A stretch of 40,295 bases of DNA from the NCBI GenBank assembly GCA_041485125.1, contig JBGPIT010000006.1, positions 1 through 40,295 on the forward strand, read 5' to 3'. Both the position numbers and the translations under genes were made by a program. Below are positions 1 through 7,536 of the stretch, in pieces. The notes under the pieces were generated by a model that saw only the letters and a list, made by a program, of their open reading frames with translations, ran no database searches and was not told the DNA's origin. Each line of letters begins with the position of its first letter. Positions within the stretch are counted from its first letter, which is position 1. This stretch comes from JBGPIT01 sp041485125 (GTDB lineage Bacteria > Desulfobacterota > Binatia > UTPRO1).

Positions 1-126
1 CATGGCCTTCGCGTCGGCGACGAGCAGCGCCGGATCGAGGTTGCCCATCACGGCGACGTCGCCGAGCCCGCGCCACGTCTCGCCGAGGTCGACGCGCCAG
101 TCGAGGCCGATCACCGTGCCGCCGGC
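1..126 (-). pseudogene. HemE-like C-terminal fragment (second copy, partial)
   Basis: On the minus strand this stretch encodes GGTVIGLDWRVDL followed by a VAVMGNLDPALL segment. This is the late part of uroporphyrinogen decarboxylase and matches the equivalent segment of the intact hemE nearby (GGDVIGLDWRVDL, VAVQGNLDPVAL). It differs at many bases and by one codon in length, so it is not a recent duplicate. It begins abruptly within the 5' end of hemH, in another reading frame, and runs off the window edge. There is no start codon or N-terminal half. It could be a rearranged paralogue or a chimeric join to another genome. Confidence 0.7.
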
Positions 127-217
127 CGCGCAGGACGATGTCGAGGAACGGCCGGATGTCCTCCGGCTTCTCCGGCCCGCCGAAGGCGATCAACAGTACG
201 GCGTCGGGTGGAGCCAA
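125..217 (-). CDS. hemH: ferrochelatase, N-terminal fragment
   Basis: About 30 codons follow the hemE stop in the same frame, starting at a probable TTG (217). They include AVLLIAFGGPEKPEDIRPFL and then DIVLRG, the highly characteristic N-terminus of ferrochelatase, the last enzyme of protoheme synthesis (iron insertion into protoporphyrin IX). The hemE-hemH order with a 9-nt gap is a common operon arrangement. Near position 125 the sequence stops resembling ferrochelatase and turns into HemE-like sequence in another frame. The frame stays open to the window edge but the product would not be a ferrochelatase. Identity of the fragment is firm; its fate is not. Confidence 0.7.
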
Positions 218-226
218 CCTATACGC

Positions 227-1267
227 TCAGGTCGCGCTCAGCTCGTGCACGGCGTCGATCATCGCCGCGACGTGGGGCACCGGCGTCTCGGGCAGGACGC
301 CGTGACCGAGATTGAAGATGTGCCCGCGCCGGCCGCCGGCGCGTTCGAGGATCACGGCGACCCGCCGCCTGATCTCGTCGGGCGGCGCGAAGAGCGCCAC
401 CGGATCGAGATTCCCTTGCACCGCGACCTCGGGTCCGAGCCGCGTCCACGCCTCGTCGAGATCGACGCGCCAATCGAGACCGATCACGTCACCGCCGGCG
501 TCACGCATCAGCTCGAGCAAGGCCGCGGTGCCGGTGCCGAAGTGGATGAGCGGAACACCGCTGCCGCGCAGCGCCGCGAAGGTCGAACGCATGTGCGGCA
601 AGACGTAGGTGCGATAGTCGTCCGGACCGAGGCAGCCGATCCAGCTGTCGAAGAGCTGCACCGCCTCGACCCCCGCCGCGATCTGGCCGCGCACGTAGTC
701 GACGACCGCCTCGCTCAGGCGCTCCATCAGGCGATGCCACGCCGACTCGTCGTGGTACATCAGCGTCTTCGTCTGCACGTAGTTGCGCGAGCCGCGGCCC
801 TCGACGAGGTAGGACGCGAGCGTGAAAGGCGCGCCCGCGAAGCCGATCAACGGCACGCGTCCGGCGAGACGCTGGCGCGCGAGCCGGATCGCGTCGAAGA
901 CGTACGGGACGGACTCGGTCGCCGGCACCCGCGCGAGCCCATCGACGTCGGCGCGCGAACGGACCGGCCGGTGGATGATCGGCCCGTCGCCTTTCGCGAA
1001 CTCGAGGTCGGCACCCATGGCGTCGAGGATGAGCAGGATGTCGGCGAAGATGATCGCGGCATCGACCGGAAAGCGCTCGACGGGAAGCAACGTCACCTGC
1101 GCCGCCAGCTCCGGCGTGCGGCACAGCTCGAGAAAGCCGTGCTCGGCGCGAAGCGCGCGGTACTCCGGCAGGTAGCGGCCGGCTTGGCGCATGAACCAGA
1201 CCGGCGTGCAGTCGGTCGGCTCACGCCGGCAGGCGCGCAAGAACCGACTCGCGGCAGCAGACACCAT
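227..1267 (-). CDS. hemE: uroporphyrinogen decarboxylase
   Basis: A 346-residue cytoplasmic enzyme that removes four acetate carboxyls from uroporphyrinogen III to give coproporphyrinogen III in heme synthesis. The family signature RQAGRYLPEYR lies at residues 27-37. The FPVDAAIIFADIL segment holds the Asp (about residue 76) equivalent to the catalytic Asp of the family. A GFAGAPFTLASYLVEG motif and the late GNLDP motif follow. The ATG at 1267 was chosen because it aligns with usual HemE N-termini; an in-frame GTG lies 35 codons upstream at 1372, but the extra segment is Arg/Ala-rich and unlike the family. No strong Shine-Dalgarno sequence is visible. It lies between fkpA-like and hemH genes on the same strand. 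Confidence 0.95.
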   Translation of the reverse strand: MVSAAASRFLRACRREPTDCTPVWFMRQAGRYLPEYRALRAEHGFLELCRTPELAAQVTLLPVERFPVDAAIIFADILLILDAMGADLEFAKGDGPIIHRPVRSRADVDGLARVPATESVPYVFDAIRLARQRLAGRVPLIGFAGAPFTLASYLVEGRGSRNYVQTKTLMYHDESAWHRLMERLSEAVVDYVRGQIAAGVEAVQLFDSWIGCLGPDDYRTYVLPHMRSTFAALRGSGVPLIHFGTGTAALLELMRDAGGDVIGLDWRVDLDEAWTRLGPEVAVQGNLDPVALFAPPDEIRRRVAVILERAGGRRGHIFNLGHGVLPETPVPHVAAMIDAVHELSAT

Positions 1268-1388
1268 CCGAGCTTGCCAGGGGAAAGGCGCTCCGTCGAG
1301 GGCATCGCTCCTCGCGGCGGCGCGCCCGCGAGCGACCGCGAAGCCGTCGCATCGGCGCGACGACGCGACCACGCCTGAGCGACGTGCT

Positions 1389-1913
1389 CTACTCGACGCC
1401 GAGCAGCTCGACCTCGAAAACGAGCGTCGCGTTCGGGGGGATCACGCCGCCCGCGCCCGCCGCGCCGTAGCCGAGCTGCGGCGGGATCGTCAGCTTGCGG
1501 ACGCCGCCGACCTGCATCGTCGCCACCCCTTCGTCCCAGCCTTTGATGACCTGACCCTGACCGACCCGGAAGCGGAACGGCGTGCCGCGATCGCGCGAGC
1601 TGTCGAATTTCTTTCCGTCGGTGAGCCAGCCGGTGTAGTGCACGACGGCCGTCTGACCGGCTTGCGGTGATGCGCCCGTCCCCGGCTTGACATCGACGTA
1701 CGAGAGTCCGCTTGCGGTCGTCACAGTCTCCTCCGTTCCTGCCGCGCCCGGTGCGGCCGCTCCGCCTGCCGGAGCAGGCGCCGTCGCGACCACGGCAGGG
1801 GCGCGCGTCGCCGTCGTCGCGGGGGTCGCGGCTTCGCGCGATCGCTCGCAACCGATCGCGATCAGTGCCGCGACACAGACCGCGGCGATGGCCCACCTTC
1901 GCATGCTCGTCAT
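1389..1913 (-). CDS. FKBP-type peptidyl-prolyl isomerase, lipoprotein
   Basis: A 174-residue protein. Residues 1-22 form a lipoprotein-like signal: basic start, hydrophobic core, then AIGC with Cys22 as the likely lipidated residue. Residues about 23-62 are an Ala/Pro/Thr-rich linker. From about residue 65 there is one FKBP domain with VVHYTGWLTDGKKFDSS, the VIKGWDEGV segment, and a final LVFEVELLGVE strand. It should catalyse proline cis-trans isomerisation on envelope proteins. The ATG at 1913 was chosen because GGAGG lies 6 nt upstream; a second ATG is at 1904. It is the first gene of the fkp-hemE-hemH run, with 121 nt before hemE. Confidence 0.9.
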   Translation of the reverse strand: MTSMRRWAIAAVCVAALIAIGCERSREAATPATTATRAPAVVATAPAPAGGAAAPGAAGTEETVTTASGLSYVDVKPGTGASPQAGQTAVVHYTGWLTDGKKFDSSRDRGTPFRFRVGQGQVIKGWDEGVATMQVGGVRKLTIPPQLGYGAAGAGGVIPPNATLVFEVELLGVE

Positions 1914-1934
1914 GCTCGACCTCCGAACGAGATT

Positions 1935-1963
1935 CGCGTACAAGCGTGCCCTCGGACGGTCAA
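1935..1963 (-). promoter_or_regulatory. possible sigma-70 promoter for the FKBP-hemE run
   Basis: TTGACC at 1958-1963 is a good -35 element. The hexamer at 17-nt spacing is TACGCG and at 15-nt spacing TGTACG, both poor -10 elements. The position, about 20 nt before the FKBP start, fits. Confidence 0.35.
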
Positions 1964-2010
1964 GCGGCGCCACCGCGCCGCGAGATTCCGGCGACGGGAT
2001 GACCGCTCGG

Positions 2011-2040
2011 TTGCCGTGAGCGTGCCGTATCGTTTGTAGT
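2011..2040 (+). promoter_or_regulatory. possible sigma-70 promoter for exported protein gene
   Basis: TTGCCG (2011-2016), an 18-nt spacer and TGTAGT (2035-2040) precede an AGGAGG ribosome site at 2048-2053 and an ATG at 2063. Each hexamer matches consensus only partly. Confidence 0.3.
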
Positions 2041-2062
2041 CCCCGGCAGGAGGCGTCGTCAC

Positions 2063-2542
2063 ATGCAATGCAGATCGTCTGATCCAGTCTCGCAACGCAC
2101 GCCGCGGCAGCGTTTGCTTCATCGGCTCGCACGCGTGGCCCTGTCGGCGCTCGCGGTCGCCATGGCGATGACCTTCGACGTGCGGGTGGTGAGCGCGCAG
2201 AAGGTGCCGGGCGACCAGATTCTGGTGCGGCCCGTTCGCATCGAAGGCTACTGGAAAAAACCCACAGACGATCCCGAGGTGATCGGCGAGGTGACGCTCT
2301 CGCTCGACGGCAAAGAGCGTCGCGTCTTGGGCATCACGTCGATCCGGGCTTACGCGCCGGCAGAGGAAGGCATGTCGCTGCTGCGCCATACCGCGCAGCA
2401 ACCGGTGCTGTTGGTCCGTGGACCCGCAGCGATGAGGGAGAAGCTCCGCAACGCCAAACCGGATGACAAGATCAGGATCTTCGGGGTGTACGATCCGAGC
2501 GGCGCGACCTTCGCGCTGAGCTCGGTCGACGTCAACGATTGA
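2063..2542 (+). CDS. small exported protein of unknown function
   Basis: A 159-residue protein. The N-terminus has a basic stretch and then a hydrophobic segment (about residues 26-37), ending near VVSAQ at about residue 46, which reads as a Sec signal peptide with cleavage after the Ala. The mature part is about 113 residues, with no cysteine or transmembrane segment, and alternates short strand-like segments (VIGEVTLSLDGKERRVLGI, DDKIRIFGVYDP). This could be a small beta-rich periplasmic domain. AGGAGG lies 9 nt before the ATG. I do not recognise a family. It converges with the next minus-strand gene. Confidence 0.7.
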   Translation: MQCRSSDPVSQRTPRQRLLHRLARVALSALAVAMAMTFDVRVVSAQKVPGDQILVRPVRIEGYWKKPTDDPEVIGEVTLSLDGKERRVLGITSIRAYAPAEEGMSLLRHTAQQPVLLVRGPAAMREKLRNAKPDDKIRIFGVYDPSGATFALSSVDVND

Positions 2543-2546
2543 ACGG

Positions 2547-2563
2547 GCGGCGCACGACGCCGC
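2547..2563. terminator. GC hairpin between convergent genes
   Basis: A perfect 6-bp stem (GCGGCG/CGCCGC) with a 5-nt loop sits between two gene ends that face each other. There is no T-tract, so terminator function is an inference from position. Confidence 0.3.
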
Positions 2564-2577
2564 ACACGGCGCGAGCG

Positions 2578-2874
2578 CTACGGCTTGGAGCGGTCGGCGA
2601 CGGGTGGCGCATCGGCGGCGGCCGGCACGGCGTCCTCGGAGCCGCCCTCGTCCGGGCCGCTCTCGTCGCCTAGATCGTCGGCGGCGTCGATCGGCGCGCC
2701 GGTCTCGCCGCCCTCACGGCCAGGCAGCGGATTGCCGTCGGCATCGACCATGTCTGGATCGAGGCCTTTCGCGCGCATCTCGCGACGGAACTGCAGCCGA
2801 CGCTGCTTCTCTTCGCCGCGCCGCTTGCGATCCATCTCGCGGCGCCGCTTATCGCCTCTGAAGAATTTCGCCAT
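2578..2874 (-). CDS. small charged protein of unknown function
   Basis: A 98-residue protein in two parts. Residues 1-38 are strongly basic and probably helical (MAKFFRGDKRRREMDRKRR and a following Arg/Glu-rich stretch). Residues 40-98 are acidic, Gly/Pro/Ala-rich and likely disordered. There is no signal peptide or membrane segment. The basic half could bind nucleic acid, but nothing in the sequence proves it. No Shine-Dalgarno sequence is visible before the ATG. The gene stands alone between an exported protein gene and a peroxiredoxin remnant. Confidence 0.6.
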   Translation of the reverse strand: MAKFFRGDKRRREMDRKRRGEEKQRRLQFRREMRAKGLDPDMVDADGNPLPGREGGETGAPIDAADDLGDESGPDEGGSEDAVPAAADAPPVADRSKP

Positions 2875-2963
2875 GAAAAGTACGAGAACCTAACCTGCGA
2901 CGTCGCCGGACGTCAAGGTCAGGGCGTCTCGCGTTCGCGCCGAACGCGTGCTCGACGAGCGCG

Positions 2964-3051
2964 CTAGTAGAGCATCGCGCGCACGATGCCCTTGTCGTCG
3001 ATCACGAACACGCAGCGCACGGTCGCGGTCGGCGATCACGGGGAGTTGAGG
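2964..3051 (-). pseudogene. peroxiredoxin remnant (AhpC/TSA family, C-terminal pieces)
   Basis: On the minus strand the codons just before a TAG at 2964 read TVRCVFVIDDKGIVRAMLY, which closely resembles the C-terminal region of peroxiredoxins. Directly upstream, shifted by one base, the codons read LPVIADRDR, matching the FPxIADPDR motif that normally lies some 40 residues earlier. The sequence between the two motifs and the whole N-terminal half with the peroxidatic Cys are missing. This is best read as a decayed gene with an internal deletion. The rest of the 240-nt gap (2875-3114) shows nothing else. Confidence 0.55.
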
Positions 3052-3114
3052 CGTACGAACGGATGTTGCTCGGTAGCTTCCTTCTTAGTGGTGCGGTTCG
3101 GCGGGGAGGCGGCG

Positions 3115-4137
3115 CTATCGGACGCGGAGGACGGCCGCGCCCTCGATCTCGTCTTCCTTCAGACGTCGCAGCGCCGCGTTCGCCGCGTCGAGCGGGAACT
3201 CCTCGGTCACGCAATGGATCGGAATCTCGGTCGCGAGGCGCAGCAAGGCGCGACCGTCCTCGCGGGTGTTGGCGGTCACGCTCACGAGCCGACGCTCTTG
3301 AAAGAGATGGCGGGAGTAGTCGAGCGGCGGGATCGTGCTCAGATGGATCCCGGCGATCGCGAGTGTGCCACCGCGGTCGAGGGCCGCGAGCGCCGGCGGC
3401 ACGAGCTCGCCCGCGGGCGCGAAGAGGATCGCCGCGTCGAGCGGCACGAGCGGGGTCTCGCCCGCGTCGGCGACCGACGCGGCGCCCATCGCACGGGCGA
3501 GCTCGCGGTGGCGGCGCCCCCGCGTCACGACGTGCACCTCGCAGCCGGCGTAGCGCGCCAGCTGGATCACGATGTGGGCCGAGGCGCCGAAGCCATAGAG
3601 CCCGAGGCGCTCGCCCTTCCGGACGCCGCTCCGGCGATAGGCGCGGTATCCGATGATGCCGGCGCAGAGGAGCGGCGCGAGCGCGGTTGCCGCGACGTCA
3701 GACGGCAGCCGGTAGGCGAACGCGGCCGGCACCCGCACGTGCTCGGCGTAGCCGCCGTCGACGTCGTAGCCGGTAAAGCACGGCGCGACGCAGAGGTTCT
3801 CGCGTCCGGTGAGGCACTGGCGGCAGCGACCGCAGCTCGCGTGCAACCACGCGACGCCGACGCGGTCGCCCGCCGCGAAGGCGGTGACGCCGGCGCCGAG
3901 CGCGACGACGCGTCCGACGACCTCGTGCCCGGGAACGACCGGCGTGGTGCGCGGCGGGAGGTCGCCCTCGACGACGTGCAGATCGGTCCGGCAGACGCCG
4001 CACACGTCGACCGCGATCAGCAACTCCCCGGCTGCCGGCGCGACGACCGGCCGGTCGACCAGGCGGAGCGGCGCAGCCGCGATCGGCGCGGACGACTCCA
4101 GTACCATCGCCCGTTCGGAGACGATTCGTTCGGTCAT
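3115..4137 (-). CDS. zinc-dependent alcohol dehydrogenase family protein
   Basis: A 340-residue medium-chain dehydrogenase. The catalytic zinc site has Cys46 in CGVCRTDLH and His71-Glu72 in GHE. The structural zinc lobe shows four cysteines (102, 105, 108, 116) in a CGRCRQCLTGRENLC arrangement. The Rossmann turn LYGFGASAHI follows at about residue 190. It should oxidise an alcohol or reduce an aldehyde with NAD(P); the substrate is unknown. The ATG at 4137 is preceded by GAGGAGG at 6-nt spacing, while a longer frame to 4179 has no such site. It is divergent from the acyltransferase gene, and the shared upstream region carries an inverted repeat. Confidence 0.9.
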   Translation of the reverse strand: MTERIVSERAMVLESSAPIAAAPLRLVDRPVVAPAAGELLIAVDVCGVCRTDLHVVEGDLPPRTTPVVPGHEVVGRVVALGAGVTAFAAGDRVGVAWLHASCGRCRQCLTGRENLCVAPCFTGYDVDGGYAEHVRVPAAFAYRLPSDVAATALAPLLCAGIIGYRAYRRSGVRKGERLGLYGFGASAHIVIQLARYAGCEVHVVTRGRRHRELARAMGAASVADAGETPLVPLDAAILFAPAGELVPPALAALDRGGTLAIAGIHLSTIPPLDYSRHLFQERRLVSVTANTREDGRALLRLATEIPIHCVTEEFPLDAANAALRRLKEDEIEGAAVLRVR

Positions 4138-4203
4138 CGCGACCTCCTCGAACGCACGGCGCGGTGCAGCATCCAACAAAACTTCTCCTCCGACATACGA
4201 TTC

Positions 4204-4230
4204 GACAGAAAAATTAGCGACACTTCTGTC
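4204..4230. promoter_or_regulatory. candidate operator between adh and acyltransferase genes
   Basis: A perfect 7-bp inverted repeat, GACAGAA and TTCTGTC, with 13 nt between the arms, lies in the only AT-richer patch of the divergent region. The geometry suits a dimeric repressor. No regulator gene is adjacent. Confidence 0.35.
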
Positions 4231-4309
4231 TGACTATGGTATGAGCCCGCACGATTCATTTTGTTTAGTTGGGTTCGTTGGGTTTCAGCTGACCGGGTGG
4301 GGAGGGGCG

Positions 4310-5152
4310 ATGGGCACGACGGGACGGATTCGTCAGCTGGAGTGCAGGACCTCCGGGAAGCGGCTGGTCGCGGTGAAGCGCAACGGAGCCGATCCATTCG
4401 GCTTCGATCCCGCCGTGCGGGCCCGCGTGAAGCCCTTCTTCCGCTTCCTCTACAACTACTATTGGCGCGTCGAGGTCGAGGGGCTCGAGCACGTGCCGAC
4501 CACCGGCCCGGTCCTCTTGGCCGCCAATCACTCCGGGACCCTGCCTTTCGACGCCGCCATGATCTCGCTCGCGGTCGAGGATGAGCATCCGGCCCACCGC
4601 GTCGTCCGCATGCTTTATGCCAAGTTCGTGACCGACATCCCGCTGGTCGGCAACCTCTTCAGCCGCCTCGGCGGCGTCGAGGCGTCGACCAGCAACGGTG
4701 CCACGCTGCTCAAGCGCGGCGAAGCCGTCGGCATCTTCCCCGAGGGCGAGGAGGCGCTCGGCAAGCCCTACCATCAAGCGTATTGTCTGCGGCCGTTTCG
4801 CACCGGGGTCGCCCATCTGAGCGCCCGCGTGCAAGCACCGGTCGTGCCGGTGGCGGTGATCGGCGCCGAGGAGACCACGCGGGCCCTCTTCCGTATCGCG
4901 CGGCTGCCGCGCTTCGTCCGGGTGCCGTTCATCCCGGTGCCGAGCCTCTTTCCGCTCCTCGGGCCGCTCGGATTGCTGCCGCTGCCCACCAAGTGGAAGA
5001 TCCGATTCGGCCCGCCGGTCTACCCGATCACGCGCTATCCGCGCAGTGCCCGCGAGGAGCTGATGCACGAGCGGGCCGATTACGTTCGGACGCAAGTCCA
5101 GCGGCTGCTCGACACGGAACGGCTGCGGCGCAGCACCGTCATCTTCGGCTGA
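4310..5152 (+). CDS. lysophospholipid acyltransferase, MGAT-like
   Basis: A 280-residue acyltransferase of the PlsC superfamily, the subgroup related to diacylglycerol and monoacylglycerol acyltransferases. The catalytic His74 and Asp81 lie in NHSGTLPFD, where the usual HX4D spacing is stretched to HX6D. FPEG at 143-146 is the glycerol-phosphate binding motif and PLPTKWKIRFGPPV near residue 225 is typical of the subgroup. It probably acylates a lipid at the inner membrane. The ATG at 4310 follows GGGGAGGGG; an upstream in-frame ATG at 4241 lacks a ribosome site. A clear paralogue lies at 8441-9553. Confidence 0.85.
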   Translation: MGTTGRIRQLECRTSGKRLVAVKRNGADPFGFDPAVRARVKPFFRFLYNYYWRVEVEGLEHVPTTGPVLLAANHSGTLPFDAAMISLAVEDEHPAHRVVRMLYAKFVTDIPLVGNLFSRLGGVEASTSNGATLLKRGEAVGIFPEGEEALGKPYHQAYCLRPFRTGVAHLSARVQAPVVPVAVIGAEETTRALFRIARLPRFVRVPFIPVPSLFPLLGPLGLLPLPTKWKIRFGPPVYPITRYPRSAREELMHERADYVRTQVQRLLDTERLRRSTVIFG

Positions 5153-5173
5153 GCGACGGCGTCGCCGATGCTC

Positions 5174-5190
5174 GCGCGGTCGCGCCGCGC
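5174..5190. terminator. GC hairpin between convergent genes
   Basis: A perfect 6-bp stem (GCGCGG/CCGCGC) with a 5-nt loop lies between the facing ends of the acyltransferase and uppP genes. No T-tract follows on either strand. Confidence 0.3.
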
Positions 5191-5199
5191 TGACGGCGG

Positions 5200-6006
5200 T
5201 CAGGCGAGGACGGTCCCGACGATCACCGCGGCGAGCGCCAGCCGGTACCAGCCGAACGGGCGCAGATCGTTCCGCTGCACGTAGAGCAGCAGGGCCGCGA
5301 TCGCCGCCAGCGAGACGACGAACGAGACCGCCAAGCCGGCGGCGAACACCGGCACGTCCGCGGCCGTGAGCGCGTGGCGTGCCTCCCAGAGCGCGAACAC
5401 CGACGCCGCGCCGAGCGTCGGCAACGCGAGCAGGAACGAGAACTCGAGCGCCGCCGTTCGGGAAAGCCCGGCGAGCAGGCCGCCGATGATCGTCGCGCCG
5501 GAGCGCGACATACCCGGCCAGAGCGCCAGCACCTGGACGCAGCCGATCATCAACGCCTGCCGCCACGTCACGTCGTCGACGACGTGGGTCATGGGCGTGA
5601 GCGACCGTGGCCGGTCGATCGAGACGATCGCCACGCCGCCGACGGCGAGCGCCACGGCGACGGGCAGCGGCGCGAACAGCATCTCCTTGATCCAGTGATG
5701 GAAGAGGAGGCCGACGACGGCGGCGGGCAGGAACGCGAGGAGCAGCTTCGCGACCAGCGCACGCGCCGCGGCACTGCGAGGAAGCGCCGTCACGATCGCG
5801 ACCAGCTTGCGTCGATAGAACCACAGCACCGCGAAGACCGCGCCGAGTTGGATGAAGATCTCGAACGCGGCGGCCTTGTCCTCGGGAAACGCGAGATAGT
5901 GGCCGGCGAGGATGAGGTGGCCGGTCGACGACACCGGCACGAACTCGGTGATGCCCTCGATGATGCCGAGGACGACCGCCTTCCAGAGCAATCCGCCGCT
6001 CACCAC
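5200..6006 (-). CDS. uppP: undecaprenyl-diphosphatase (BacA/UppP)
   Basis: A polytopic inner-membrane enzyme of about 268 residues that converts undecaprenyl diphosphate to the monophosphate, recycling the carrier for peptidoglycan and other polymers. The two signature regions are clear: EGITEFVPVSSTGHL near the N-terminus and PGMSRSGATIIGG in the middle, which hold the catalytic Glu, Ser, His and Arg. Several hydrophobic segments follow. The start is uncertain: GTG at 6006 or 6003 gives the usual family N-terminus, while an ATG at 6066 would add 20 residues of Arg-rich sequence. It supports the dcw pathway encoded later in the window, though it is not linked to it. Confidence 0.92.
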   Translation of the reverse strand: MVSGGLLWKAVVLGIIEGITEFVPVSSTGHLILAGHYLAFPEDKAAAFEIFIQLGAVFAVLWFYRRKLVAIVTALPRSAAARALVAKLLLAFLPAAVVGLLFHHWIKEMLFAPLPVAVALAVGGVAIVSIDRPRSLTPMTHVVDDVTWRQALMIGCVQVLALWPGMSRSGATIIGGLLAGLSRTAALEFSFLLALPTLGAASVFALWEARHALTAADVPVFAAGLAVSFVVSLAAIAALLLYVQRNDLRPFGWYRLALAAVIVGTVLA

Positions 6007-6151
6007 CAGCCCCGCATCGGCCGCGAATACCACATCGCGCCGCCGCCGTGGAGCCCAGCCCACCATGACTGCGATTGCCTCTCCGCTGGGCAGCGCCTCT
6101 CGAATGAGCAGCGCGCGCCCGTTGAACCCGCGGCCGTTCGCACGAACTCCA

Positions 6152-6167
6152 TGGCACCTCCCTTGCT
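6152..6167 (+). promoter_or_regulatory. sigma-54 (RpoN) promoter for the porin-glnK unit
   Basis: TGGCAC at 6152-6157, exactly 5 nt, then TTGCT at 6163-6167 is a full match to the -24/-12 consensus. Transcription would start near 6178, about 60 nt before the porin ATG. The leader then has a 7-bp inverted repeat (6169-6175 with 6198-6204). Sigma-54 control fits the glnK gene in the same unit, because PII genes are classically NtrC/RpoN-regulated. I found no clear NtrC site upstream. Confidence 0.8.
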
Positions 6168-6239
6168 CGTGGGGTGCCAATCGGGGCCGAGTGGCGGACC
6201 CCACACGACGAGGCTCGATGACCACAAGGAGGGCAGACG

Positions 6240-7529
6240 ATGCGGAGCGAAACGCTGATCTGGGCCACGGCAGTGATGATCGGAGGGGCGCTGCTGGCGT
6301 CCGCGACGACGGCGCGCGCCGAGGGTGGATTGACGCTCGAGGAGCGTGTCGAGCGGTTGGAACGACGCAATGAGATGCCGCCGCCGGCCGCGGCGCCGGC
6401 ACCGTCGGGCTTGAGCGAGCGGCTCGACCAGCTCGACGCCTTGATCAAGACGCCGCCCTTCGGTCTGAAGATCGGCGGGATGGTCGTCACCTCCTACATG
6501 TACGACTTCAACAAGCCGGACTCCGACATCGTGTCGCTGCGCGCCTTCGACAAAGACCACAACTCCTTCTCGCTCGATCTCTTCCAGCTGCAGGTCTCGA
6601 AGGATCCGGGCGAGAGCGGCGTCGGCTTCGTCACCAAGGTGAACTTCGGCAAGGTGGCGGAGCGTATGGCGGCAGACTGGGACGGCGACGGCACGGTCGG
6701 CAACGTCGCCGAGGAGCAAAACTCGATCGAGCTGGAGGAGGCGTACATCACCTTCAACCCGCCCGGCGCACCCGATTTCCAGCTCAAAGCCGGTAAGTTC
6801 GTCACCTTGCTCGGCGCCGAGGTGATCGAATCGCCGCTCAACTTCAACGTCAGCCGCTCGCTCGCGTTCGCCTTCGCGATTCCCTTCACGCACACCGGCG
6901 TCCTCACCAGCTACAAGTTCTCGGACATGGTCAGCCTGACCGGCGGCGTCGTCAACGGCTGGGACAACGTCATCGACTCGAACGACGGCAAGAGCTTCCT
7001 CGGCAACCTCACGATCATCCCGGCGGAGCAGTTCACGCTGGCGCTGAACGGCGTCTACGGGCCCGAGCAAGCGAACCGCGGCGGCTCGAAGCGCGGCGTC
7101 GCCGACGTCGTCGCGACCATCAAGCCGGTCGAGAACTTGACCGTCAGCCTGAACTACGACTTCGGCAGCGAGACCGGCATCCTCGCCAATGACGACACCG
7201 CCTACTGGAATGCCTTCTCGGGCATCGTCGCATACGACATGCCTGACCTCCTCGTGGTGCCGATCGGCTTCGCGCTCCGCGGCGAGTTCTTCGACGACAG
7301 CGCCGGCACCCGGCTCGCACCTCCCGCTGGCGGCTATCAGAACGTCTGGGAGGTCACCGCGACCGGCAAGGTCGTGCTCGCCGAGGGCCTCATGTTCCGC
7401 GCCGAGTATCGCTACGACTCCGCCCACCACCCGCAGTTCGAACGTGAGCTGGTCGGCCAGCCGCCCGACGGATCCCAATTCCGCGACGACCAACACACCA
7501 TCGCAGCCGAGCTGTCGTACGTCTTCTGA
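6240..7529 (+). CDS. outer-membrane beta-barrel porin
   Basis: A 429-residue protein with a signal peptide (residues 1-27, ending TARA) and a short helical LTLEERVERLERR segment with a Pro/Ala linker, probably a periplasmic coiled coil. From about residue 80 to the end there are alternating amphipathic strands. The last residue is Phe in LSYVF, the usual outer-membrane assembly signal. It resembles the OmpL-like beta-barrel porin-2 group. AAGGAGGG precedes the ATG. It lies behind a sigma-54 promoter and 7 nt before glnK, so it probably admits a nitrogen source or is made under nitrogen limitation. The substrate is unknown. Confidence 0.8.
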   Translation: MRSETLIWATAVMIGGALLASATTARAEGGLTLEERVERLERRNEMPPPAAAPAPSGLSERLDQLDALIKTPPFGLKIGGMVVTSYMYDFNKPDSDIVSLRAFDKDHNSFSLDLFQLQVSKDPGESGVGFVTKVNFGKVAERMAADWDGDGTVGNVAEEQNSIELEEAYITFNPPGAPDFQLKAGKFVTLLGAEVIESPLNFNVSRSLAFAFAIPFTHTGVLTSYKFSDMVSLTGGVVNGWDNVIDSNDGKSFLGNLTIIPAEQFTLALNGVYGPEQANRGGSKRGVADVVATIKPVENLTVSLNYDFGSETGILANDDTAYWNAFSGIVAYDMPDLLVVPIGFALRGEFFDDSAGTRLAPPAGGYQNVWEVTATGKVVLAEGLMFRAEYRYDSAHHPQFERELVGQPPDGSQFRDDQHTIAAELSYVF

Positions 7530-7536
7530 GGAGACC

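Noticed and set aside
2..1378. 458-residue open frame on the plus strand
   Set aside because: It is antisense to hemE. The product is Arg/Asp/His-rich low-complexity sequence typical of GC-rich shadow frames, while the minus strand carries full HemE motifs.
4265..6490. 741-residue minus-strand open frame
   Set aside because: It runs across uppP in the wrong frame, antisense to the acyltransferase and the start of the porin. No family motif is present.
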